Shown: positions 33,867-40,400 of the stretch, piece after piece | Layout of the letters: every line of letters begins with the position of its first letter | Numbering within the stretch: position 1 is the stretch's first letter | NCBI GenBank assembly: GCA_002306345.1 | Contig: DBRQ01000009.1 | Coordinates: 84,723-148,722, forward strand | Origin: Candidatus Pacebacteria bacterium UBA1364 | GTDB taxonomy: Bacteria > Patescibacteriota > Microgenomatia > UBA1400 > PJMF01 | Length of the DNA: 64,000 bases | Direction of reading: 5' to 3' | The notes under the pieces: model-generated | Database searches by the model: none | The model's input: only the letters and a program-made list of their open reading frames with translations | What the model was told of the DNA's origin: nothing | Program-made: the position numbers and the translations under genes

Positions 33867-35003
33867 ATGAAGTCGGCTATTTACGCTTTTTCTGGCGACC
33901 CCATTACTTTTGGGCACATTGATATTATTTGTCGTGCGGCAGCGGTTTTTGATCGTTTAATAGTGGCTATTGGTGTTAACCCAGCTAAAAAATATCTTTT
34001 TTCTCAAGAAGAAAGAGTCGAAATGGCCAGACGATCATTACTTAACTTAAAAAATGTTGAAGTCAAGCCTTTTACTGGTTTATTGGTAGATTTTGCTTAT
34101 GAAAATAATATTGATGTGATCGTCAAAGGAGTGCGCAGCGGGGCCGATTTTGAATATGAGCGTGGTTTACATAATTTAGGTGATAGTCAAAAACTTGGAA
34201 TTGATACGTTTATTCTTTTTGCTAAACCAAGTTTAGCTCACATTAGCTCGAGCGCTGTTAAGGATATTCAAAAAGAACAGGGTTTGATTCAGGATTATGT
34301 GCCGGCTTACGTTAAGCAATGTGTTGAAATTAAGCTTAGTAGTCAGTACATCGTTGGTTTGACTGGTGAGATTGGCGCAGGTAAATCTTACGTTGGGCAA
34401 AAATTAGTAACTTTTGCCAATGCTTTGGGTTTAGAAGCGCACAACATTGATCTTGATTATCTAGCCAGACAAATTCAAACTGATCTTCAGGAAGAAAAGT
34501 ACGCGCTTGTACGCAGACAAATTATCAATGCTTTTGGAAAAAAAGTAACTAATTTAGATGGTACTATCAATCGAAAAGCTTTAGGAGAGATAGTGTTTGC
34601 TGATCGTAAAAAATTAGATCAACTCAACGAAATTATGGCCACTCCAATTTTGGTGCGTTTGCGTCACGAACTAAAAGCAAAAAAGGGCTTAATTTTTCTT
34701 AATGCTGCTTTATTAGTGGAGGCTGAAATGAGTCGCTTAGCTAATTATAATATGATTTTGTTGTCGGTTGATGCAGCAACTCAAGAAAAAAGATTGTTGG
34801 CCAGAGGGCTTAACAAAAAGCAAATTGAAAGAAGACTGAAGAGTCAGTATGATTTTGCTAGTAAGAAGGCTCTTTTGGAGCAAGAAATAAAGCAAAATCA
34901 ACATGGTCAGCTTTGGTTTTTAGCTAATCAAGCTGCCAGCGACCAAGAAATTAAAAATCTACTTCAAGACATTTTAAGCTATTTTAAAATTGCAGTTCAA
35001 TAG
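33867..35003 (+). CDS. coaDE: Bifunctional phosphopantetheine adenylyltransferase / dephospho-CoA kinase (CoaD-CoaE fusion)
   Basis: Carries out the last two steps of CoA synthesis. Residues 1 to about 157 are a full CoaD: the nucleotidyltransferase motif SGDPITFGHIDI (T/HxGH), VKGVRSGADFEYE and the ISSSAVKDI segment. From about residue 162 a full CoaE follows: P-loop GEIGAGKS at about 167-174, NIDLDYLARQI and a LID-type RLLARG segment. One continuous frame of 378 residues joins them without a long linker. This is the domain order of the eukaryotic COASY enzyme; the two are separate genes in most bacteria. The 3' end overlaps exonuclease III by 20 nt tail-to-tail. Confidence 0.93.
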   Translation: MKSAIYAFSGDPITFGHIDIICRAAAVFDRLIVAIGVNPAKKYLFSQEERVEMARRSLLNLKNVEVKPFTGLLVDFAYENNIDVIVKGVRSGADFEYERGLHNLGDSQKLGIDTFILFAKPSLAHISSSAVKDIQKEQGLIQDYVPAYVKQCVEIKLSSQYIVGLTGEIGAGKSYVGQKLVTFANALGLEAHNIDLDYLARQIQTDLQEEKYALVRRQIINAFGKKVTNLDGTINRKALGEIVFADRKKLDQLNEIMATPILVRLRHELKAKKGLIFLNAALLVEAEMSRLANYNMILLSVDAATQEKRLLARGLNKKQIERRLKSQYDFASKKALLEQEIKQNQHGQLWFLANQAASDQEIKNLLQDILSYFKIAVQ

Positions 35004-35751
35004 AAATTGGGCAATGATCTGAACCCTGTACTTGATTGTGAATGTCCGCTTTTTGCAGGTTTTTTTTAAGATTTTGACTGATGAAAAAATAATCAATTCT
35101 CCAGCCGACATTTCTGACTCTAGCTCCAGAGCGTTGACTCCACCAAGTATAGCAATTTTTTTCCGTTGGATGTAAGGCACGAAAACTATCTACAAAACCA
35201 AGTTGTATTAATTGATCAATCCAAGCTCTTTCTTGCTTAAGAAAACCGGAAATCAATTGATTTTCTTTTGGTCTAGCTAGATCAATTTCTTGGTGAGCAG
35301 TATTAAAATCTCCACAAATAATAATATTTTTTTCTGTTTTTAAAAGTTCTCTAAGATAATTAAGTAAAAAATTGCAGTAATCCATCTTATATGCCAATCT
35401 TTCTGGAGAAGCTTTACCGTTTGGAAAATAAATATTAAATAAAGTAAAGTTGTTGTATTGACTAATGATGGTGCGACCTTCACGATCAAATTTATTTTCA
35501 GCTAAACCAATTTGTGTGGCGATAGGTTTAATTTTAGAATAGGTAATTACCCCGCTGTAACCCCTTTTTTCTGCACAAGCAAAATAACTTTGGTAAGCAG
35601 AAACTTCACTTAAATCAAAACTTAATTGGTCTACGGAAATTTTGCTTTCTTGTAAACAAACAATGTCAGCATCTAAATTTTCAAGCCAGCTGAAAAAACC
35701 TTTTTTGGCAATGGCACGAATACCGTTCACATTCCAAGAATAAATCTTCAT
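34984..35751 (-). CDS. xth: Exodeoxyribonuclease III / AP endonuclease
   Basis: Cleaves DNA at abasic sites and trims 3' ends in base-excision repair. Motifs of the ExoIII family are in order: MKIYSWNVNGIRA (Asn for metal), CLQESK (catalytic Glu), GDFNTAHQEIDLARP (Asp/Asn) and the final GSDHCPISI with the catalytic His. 255 residues. ATG 35751 begins directly with MKIYSWNVNG; TATAAT ends 9 nt upstream on the minus strand. An upstream ATG at 35787 would add residues unlike the family. Confidence 0.95.
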   Translation of the reverse strand: MKIYSWNVNGIRAIAKKGFFSWLENLDADIVCLQESKISVDQLSFDLSEVSAYQSYFACAEKRGYSGVITYSKIKPIATQIGLAENKFDREGRTIISQYNNFTLFNIYFPNGKASPERLAYKMDYCNFLLNYLRELLKTEKNIIICGDFNTAHQEIDLARPKENQLISGFLKQERAWIDQLIQLGFVDSFRALHPTEKNCYTWWSQRSGARVRNVGWRIDYFFISQNLKKNLQKADIHNQVQGSDHCPISIELQF

Positions 35752-35760
35752 AATATAAAG

Positions 35761-35775
35761 ATTATAGCGTATATT
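35761..35775. promoter_or_regulatory. Closely packed divergent -10 boxes of xth and the 35786 gene
   Basis: ATTATA (35761-35766) is TATAAT on the minus strand, 9 nt before the xth ATG. TATATT (35770-35775) lies on the plus strand, 10 nt before the ATG at 35786. The two boxes are 3 nt apart, so the polymerases cannot bind together. Confidence 0.45.
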
Positions 35776-35785
35776 TGGAAACGGC

Positions 35786-36640
35786 ATGAATGAATATGAT
35801 TATTTAGTTTTATTAACTCTAACTTACAGCAGTTGTTTTTCCTTTGCTTTAACTGAAGACGAAGTCATCAAACGATTACCAAAACCTCCAAAAGAATTAT
35901 TATTTTCAAGTAAAAAAATCAAAAAGTCACTAAAAAAATTGGTAAATCAAGGTTTGGTTCAAAGTGATGATCAATACTTTTATCTGCGAAATCAAGATTT
36001 AACCAATAGAAAAAAACGTATTAAGTTCATGGCTGAAAAACAGTTAAAAATCAATGAATTTGTTAAATTGGCGAGTAAAATTCCGTTTATTAAAGCAGTT
36101 GTTTTAACTGGTTCGACAGCTGTGAATAATGCTAAGAAAAATGATGACTTGGATTTTATGATTATTTGTCAAAATAATACACTGTGGTTGAGTCGTTTTT
36201 TATTGATCATTTTAACTAAATTAAAGCATAAAAGACCTCATCAAGGACAAAATAACGCCTGGTGTTTTAATATTTTGTTAGATGAAAACGATTTAGTTAT
36301 TGGTGAAGAAAGAAGAAGTCTCTATGAAGCTTATGAAATTTTGCAGATGGTTTTTGTTTTTGATCGCGATCATTACCAAACAAAATTTCTCAATGCTAAC
36401 GAATGGTTAAAAAAGTACCTATTTTTTTATGATAATTTTAAGTTCGAGACATACAATAAAACAATGTCTTTTTCATTACTTAATCAAATTTTCTTTTGGT
36501 TGCAGCAAGGATATCGTTTGATTGCTTTTGGACAAGAGGATTTTTCTCTTAGTCCTTCACAGGCGTTTTTCAATCGATTGACTTTTAGAGCCAAACTTTT
36601 TACTAAGTTAAGGAGAAGATTAACTGATTTTAATATGTAG
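35786..36640 (+). CDS. Nucleotidyltransferase-fold protein with N-terminal helix-turn-helix-like region
   Basis: The first 80 residues resemble a winged helix (LTYSSCFSFALTEDEVIKRL, then a wing near QYFYLRNQD). A nucleotidyltransferase domain begins near residue 95: VVLTGSTAVNNAKKNDDLDFMII has the GS and the DxD acids of active Pol beta-type enzymes. A helical C-terminal half follows. 284 residues. Unlike the related arrangement at 20221, the catalytic motif here is intact. Substrate unknown. It ends 11 nt before the histidine kinase gene and may be co-transcribed with it. Confidence 0.75.
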   Translation: MNEYDYLVLLTLTYSSCFSFALTEDEVIKRLPKPPKELLFSSKKIKKSLKKLVNQGLVQSDDQYFYLRNQDLTNRKKRIKFMAEKQLKINEFVKLASKIPFIKAVVLTGSTAVNNAKKNDDLDFMIICQNNTLWLSRFLLIILTKLKHKRPHQGQNNAWCFNILLDENDLVIGEERRSLYEAYEILQMVFVFDRDHYQTKFLNANEWLKKYLFFYDNFKFETYNKTMSFSLLNQIFFWLQQGYRLIAFGQEDFSLSPSQAFFNRLTFRAKLFTKLRRRLTDFNM

Positions 36641-36651
36641 AGTAAAAGGAA

Positions 36652-38040
36652 ATGTTAAATTTAGCAAAAAAGCTATTTATTTCCGCAGAAGTTTGGCAAG
36701 GTGATAATAAAAGTAAAGCCTATTTTTTGAATTCTGTTAATTTTATTTTAGTTTCTTTTTTCTCACTTGTGCTTATTATTCAATTTTCTAATGAAATATT
36801 TTTTGCTCATCCGGCTAATCAAAAAAATTTTCTTTCATTATTCTTTCTTATTGTTGCCTTGAGTTTAACAGGATTTTTAATTAAAAAAGGTTCAATTCGT
36901 TTTGCTACTTTTTTAACAATTGGTTTAATATTGATTTTTTCTTTTGAGAATAGCTTTATTTTAGGCATTAATACTTATGGTATTGATATCCTTTATTCAT
37001 TGGCTATTTTAATTAGTGCTGTTTTAATTAATTTCAAATTTTCTTTTTTTATATTTTTGTTTATTTGTTTCGGTTTGTCTTTAATTTATTTTTTACAAAA
37101 TGGCCATTCTTTTACAGATAATTTACTTTGGGAAAACTTTTCGTTTATTTTTGCCAATTTATTAACAATCTTTCTCTGCTTTATTTTAATTCTTTTTGTA
37201 GCCTGGTATTTTTCTAAAGAAACTGAAAAATTTTATAAAAGCAATAAAAAATTAAAACATAAATTAAAACTGCAAAATGATCATCTTGAAATAATTGTCA
37301 AAAATAGAACAAAAGAACTTGAAACCTTGCAACTAAAACAACTAATTAAAGTTGCTCCACTTTTAGATTTAGGTAAATTATCAATAGGGTTAGTTCATGA
37401 TATTCGGGAATCTTTAGCAGTTTTAAGTATTGTTTTGCAAAATGCTCAGGAAGACAACAATGTTGTTTCCAATTTAGATAAGGCTTTTTTAGCTATAGAT
37501 AGGATTGATGATCTTTCTAAGATGACTGTCTGCAAAATTTTTGATGAAGCAGAGACTGATGTTTTTAATTTAAATCAAGAAATTGAGAAATTAATTAGCC
37601 TATTTGACTATAGGGCCAAGTTGAAAAGAATAAAAATTATTTTTAAACCAAACAAAGAATTTGAACTTTATTCAGATAAAAGTAAATTAAATCAAATTTT
37701 GTCTAATTTAATTTTAAATGCTTTAGAATCTTATGATAATTCTGATCAAAGTGATCGGTGTGTTTTTATTAAATTGGTTAAAAAACCTAGAAACTTATTA
37801 ATTATAGTTAAAGATTATGGAGTTGGGATTAGCAAAGAAAACTTGCCACACATTTTTGAACCAAAATTTTCTTCCAAAGATGAAAGACAATCTTTGGGGC
37901 TTGGTCTCTATGTTAGTCAAGAAGCAATGAGTAAAATATATGAGTCAAAAATAAAAGTGGAAAGTAAGGTCAATTGTGGTTCGACTTTCACTGTTTTGAT
38001 TAAGAATAAATTTATTATTAATGCATTGTCCAAAAAGTAA
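36652..38040 (+). CDS. Membrane sensor histidine kinase
   Basis: A 462-residue kinase with six N-terminal helices over the first 185 residues and very short loops, so there is no classic extracellular sensor domain. A coiled coil follows (about 186-230), then a dimerisation/phospho-acceptor region with GLVHDIRESLAVL (His249) and a complete ATPase domain. The N box is ILSNLILNALESYD, the G1 box KDYGVGISKENLPHIFEP and the G2 box SLGLGLYVSQEAM. The signal sensed is unknown; membrane state or lipid-soluble cues are possible. The ribosome-binding site AAGGA lies unusually close to the ATG. A response-regulator gene occurs at 39242. Confidence 0.9.
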   Translation: MLNLAKKLFISAEVWQGDNKSKAYFLNSVNFILVSFFSLVLIIQFSNEIFFAHPANQKNFLSLFFLIVALSLTGFLIKKGSIRFATFLTIGLILIFSFENSFILGINTYGIDILYSLAILISAVLINFKFSFFIFLFICFGLSLIYFLQNGHSFTDNLLWENFSFIFANLLTIFLCFILILFVAWYFSKETEKFYKSNKKLKHKLKLQNDHLEIIVKNRTKELETLQLKQLIKVAPLLDLGKLSIGLVHDIRESLAVLSIVLQNAQEDNNVVSNLDKAFLAIDRIDDLSKMTVCKIFDEAETDVFNLNQEIEKLISLFDYRAKLKRIKIIFKPNKEFELYSDKSKLNQILSNLILNALESYDNSDQSDRCVFIKLVKKPRNLLIIVKDYGVGISKENLPHIFEPKFSSKDERQSLGLGLYVSQEAMSKIYESKIKVESKVNCGSTFTVLIKNKFIINALSKK

Positions 38041-38122
38041 CATAAATACAATGATTCTCAAATTTCTTTTGCATTTTTTTCTTTTGCATTTTGATATTTC
38101 TAATGCCTAATATTTCTAATAC
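38041..38122 (+). other. A/T-rich gap before the riboswitch
   Basis: Contains a doubled TTCTTTTGCATTTT stretch (around 38064-38092) and a doubled ATATTTCTAAT motif around 38094-38120. No gene seen. Confidence 0.4.
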
Positions 38123-38151
38123 TTGCAATGATTTTTAATTTTTGTTAAATT
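38123..38151 (+). promoter_or_regulatory. -35/-10 promoter of the riboswitch RNA
   Basis: TTGCAA (38123-38128) and TAAATT (38146-38151) with a 17-nt spacer; TGT precedes the -10. A start 7 nt downstream is 38158, the first base of the closing stem of the aptamer. Confidence 0.55.
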
Positions 38152-38156
38152 GAGTG

Positions 38157-38304
38157 TTGCTGTGGAATGTAGTGTAAATCTACAACTGTGCCGCAACGGT
38201 GATTCCTTTTAAGGATTAGTCCGGTCTTCAGCAAGAAAAATCTTGACGAGCATCGAGTTAAAGTTTGTTTTTATACATCGATGCTCCCTAAAGGGAGCTT
38301 TTTT
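38157..38304 (+). ncRNA. Cobalamin-riboswitch-like aptamer with attenuator
   Basis: The core agrees with the cobalamin family. A closing helix joins TTGCTG (38157-38162) and CAGCAA (38229-38234). A GGAA is followed by the hairpin TGTAG/CTACA around TGTAAAT (AGTGTAAATC matches the family GGTGAAAATCC). The conserved block is ACTGTGCCGCAACGGTGA at 38185-38202, then a small hairpin (TCCTTTTAAGGA) and AGTCCGG at 38218-38224. Downstream, GAGCATCGA (38248-38256) pairs with TCGATGCTC (38278-38286). That arm shares GCTC with the terminator GCTCCC/GGGAGC (38283-38298) followed by six T. The two hairpins exclude each other, the usual attenuation layout. The gene at 38378 is downstream. Confidence 0.82.
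38283..38304 (+). terminator. Riboswitch terminator
   Basis: GCTCCC, loop TAAA, GGGAGC, then six T. Its 5' arm overlaps the 3' arm of the alternative 9-bp hairpin. Confidence 0.85.
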
Positions 38305-38347
38305 GTTTTAAGAGAGGCACAGCAATTATTTGTTAAGGCTTTAGAGT

Positions 38348-38353
38348 TATACT
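38348..38353 (+). promoter_or_regulatory. Possible second -10 box for the 38378 gene
   Basis: TATACT lies after the terminator and gives a predicted start near 38360. No good -35 is seen. If active, the downstream gene would be partly independent of the riboswitch. Confidence 0.35.
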
Positions 38354-38377
38354 CTTTTAGGCCAAGAAAGGTTTATC

Positions 38378-39088
38378 ATGGGAAAAGAAAACAGAAGTGC
38401 TGTGGAAATGGCGACGAGCATTGGTAGCGAACCAAGTCAACTGGATGAAAAATGGTCTTTGCTTGGCAAAATCAATTTTACTAATATTTTAGAAAGTTTG
38501 GGTGAAGAACTTGATTTTGATCAATCAGAATGGCAAAGCATTCTTGCTCTCTCTGGTGTGTGGATGCTAAATAATTTGGATAATCAAATTGTTGATTTAA
38601 AAAATAAGAAGGTGGAGCAAAACACAGCCGTTGAGTTAAGAAAAATGTTTGGTGTACCTTTATCTTTATTGGCGATGCCCGTATTTATAGAATTAGAAAA
38701 AATGGAAGTTAATGCAAAAAAAGCTTTAAAAGAAGAAGCCGCCGCGACCGCACAAATTTTGGAGCAAATTAATAATACATTGCTTTACATGGTTCAGCTT
38801 GTTTTAGCAGAGCAAATTAATTTGGTTGAAGAAGAGATTTCTGTTCATCAAGCGGCTTTAGATGCTTCTCAAAAAGAAGCAGAAGGAATGCCAGCTTTAG
38901 GAACAACAATGCAACATGTGGAAGGACAATTTAAAGAAAAAATGGAACAATTGCAAGAAAGAAAAAATCTTTTAACTGATACTTTTTCTAAAGTAGGTGA
39001 CAATTTAAAAAGTTCTATTGGAGAGGTTTTTGAAACCACTGTTTTTAGTGCGAAAGATCAGAGTCCAGTGGCAAATGCTATCACTTAA
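38378..39088 (+). CDS. Unknown coiled-coil protein downstream of the cobalamin-type riboswitch
   Basis: I do not recognise this 236-residue protein. It is soluble, with no signal and no cysteine, and is strongly helical. A patch LSLLAMPVFIELEKM lies near residue 100, and long heptad-like helices cover about 105-145 and 150-205 (EQINLVEEEISVHQAALDASQ, EKMEQLQERKNLL). No B12-binding motif (DxHxxG) is present. It has an AAGAAAGG site 6 nt before the ATG. The leader holds the riboswitch-like RNA, so its expression is probably tied to a cobalamin compound. It lies between a histidine kinase and a response regulator. Confidence 0.7.
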   Translation: MGKENRSAVEMATSIGSEPSQLDEKWSLLGKINFTNILESLGEELDFDQSEWQSILALSGVWMLNNLDNQIVDLKNKKVEQNTAVELRKMFGVPLSLLAMPVFIELEKMEVNAKKALKEEAAATAQILEQINNTLLYMVQLVLAEQINLVEEEISVHQAALDASQKEAEGMPALGTTMQHVEGQFKEKMEQLQERKNLLTDTFSKVGDNLKSSIGEVFETTVFSAKDQSPVANAIT

Positions 39089-39122
39089 TATAAAATGACC
39101 AGTTTTTAAAATATGAAATTTG

Positions 39123-39193
39123 ATCCCGGGTCAGGATTTGAACCTGAAACAACTGATTCAGAGTCAGTTATGATGCCATTTCACTACCCGGGA
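39123..39193 (-). tRNA. tRNA-Gln (anticodon CTG)
   Basis: On the minus strand TCCCGGG pairs with CCCGGGA as acceptor stem. The anticodon stem ACTGA/TCAGT encloses CTCTGAA, anticodon CTG (reads CAG). The T arm is CAGG-TTCAAAT-CCTG. CCA is not encoded (TCA follows), so it depends on the CCA enzyme. Discriminator base T. Confidence 0.92.
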
Positions 39194-39241
39194 GGGTAAT
39201 TTTAAGATTTTTTTATCCCCTGATTATATAACACAATTAAT

Positions 39242-39913
39242 ATGAAGAGGATATTAATTCTTGATAACGATTGGCTTATTTTATCTTCTTTGAGTAATTT
39301 TTTAAGAAAAAAAGGCCATTTGGTAAATTGCGCTCAATCCATTGCAAGAGCAGAAGATTTGTTAATCAAATATAAATTTGATTTATTTTTATGTGAGCGC
39401 ATTTTGACAGATGGCGATGTTATAGATCTTTTAAAAAAAATTAAGGAAAAAAAACTTTTCATGAGAACTTTAGTTTTTAGCAACAAAAAATCTTTGGTGG
39501 ATCGAATTACTGTTTTAAAATTAGCCAATGATTTTTTAGCTAAACCATTTAATTCCATTGAACTCTGTTTAAAGATAGAAAATCTTTTGCATTTAGAAAA
39601 AATTGAAACCAGTGGTTTTATTGAAAATTCCCTTTTTTTGTTTAAAGATGCCAATGTTATTGAAGATCATAATCATTTTCGCCCTCAAGAACTAAAAATT
39701 CTTGAGTGCCTCTTTCGACATAAAAACATAGTTGTTTCCTACGAAACGATTTCTGCTTATGTTTGGGGATATAAAGAACCGCTTCCTTTGAAAAAAACTA
39801 TTAGTGTTTACGTTCGGAGAATTAGAACAAAACTTTTTTTGAAAAATTTAAAAATTATTACCATTAAAAACAGAGGTTATAAACTTATTGATTTAGAGGA
39901 AAATAGCATTTAA
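39242..39913 (+). CDS. OmpR-type response regulator with Glu in place of the phospho-acceptor Asp
   Basis: Receiver domain (residues 1-115) plus a C-terminal winged-helix DNA-binding domain (about 125-220, with FRPQELKILECLFRH and SVYVRRIRTKL). The acidic pocket is present (Asp8, Asp10), as are the switch Ser80 and Lys101 (LAKPF). The position of the phosphorylated Asp, expected in DLFLCxRILTDGD, is Glu52. Glu can mimic a phosphorylated Asp or make a regulator phosphorylation-independent; which applies is unknown. Its 3' end overlaps the opposite gene by 29 nt. The pairing with the kinase at 36652 is by proximity only. Confidence 0.85.
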   Translation: MKRILILDNDWLILSSLSNFLRKKGHLVNCAQSIARAEDLLIKYKFDLFLCERILTDGDVIDLLKKIKEKKLFMRTLVFSNKKSLVDRITVLKLANDFLAKPFNSIELCLKIENLLHLEKIETSGFIENSLFLFKDANVIEDHNHFRPQELKILECLFRHKNIVVSYETISAYVWGYKEPLPLKKTISVYVRRIRTKLFLKNLKIITIKNRGYKLIDLEENSI

Positions 39914-40355
39914 TTGTAGTGCCTTTATTTTTTTGAGAAATTATTTTAATATGACCGTTGAAGAATTTTTTAATGGCTTGATTGGTCTGATAAATATTTA
40001 GATTTGTTTGATCTTCTTTAAAAATAAAAGCAATTTGTGTGATCAATTTCTTTTGCAAAAAAGAGAGCCCTTTACCACCATGGGTGACGCTGATGGACAG
40101 TTCTTTCTCATTTTCAATTTGGCTAGTAATTAAAATTATTCTATTTGTTAAACTATCTTGGTAAGCTTTGCTGGCATTATTGATTAAATGAAAAAGTATT
40201 TCTTGAAAAAGAGCTTTATTGCCGCATAATTCCAATTCGCTTGGTATGTTTGTTTTAAAACTATAAATGAAATTTTTTTGACTCAAAGCGCTTAGTTGTT
40301 TGACTTCTCTAGTGGCAGCATTAACAAGAAATTTTTTCTTTTTAATTTGATTCAT
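39885..40355 (-). CDS. Orphan histidine-kinase-type ATPase domain, degenerate
   Basis: A 156-residue protein that looks like only the HATPase domain of a histidine kinase. The N box is recognisable (QEILFHLINNASKAYQDS). The G1 box, usually DxGxG, reads VTHGGKGLS, with His in place of the ATP-contacting Asp, and a G2-like Gly loop is not clear. It has no HisKA helix, no membrane segment and no phospho-His. It could be a remnant, a decoy, or a small regulator of the kinase or regulator beside it. TAAAAT lies 10 nt before the ATG on the minus strand. It overlaps the response-regulator gene tail-to-tail. Confidence 0.65.
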   Translation of the reverse strand: MNQIKKKKFLVNAATREVKQLSALSQKNFIYSFKTNIPSELELCGNKALFQEILFHLINNASKAYQDSLTNRIILITSQIENEKELSISVTHGGKGLSFLQKKLITQIAFIFKEDQTNLNIYQTNQAIKKFFNGHIKIISQKNKGTTIKCYFPLNQ

Positions 40356-40400
40356 ATAAGAGAGGATTTTAAGACTCTAACTTAAAATTTACTTAAAATC

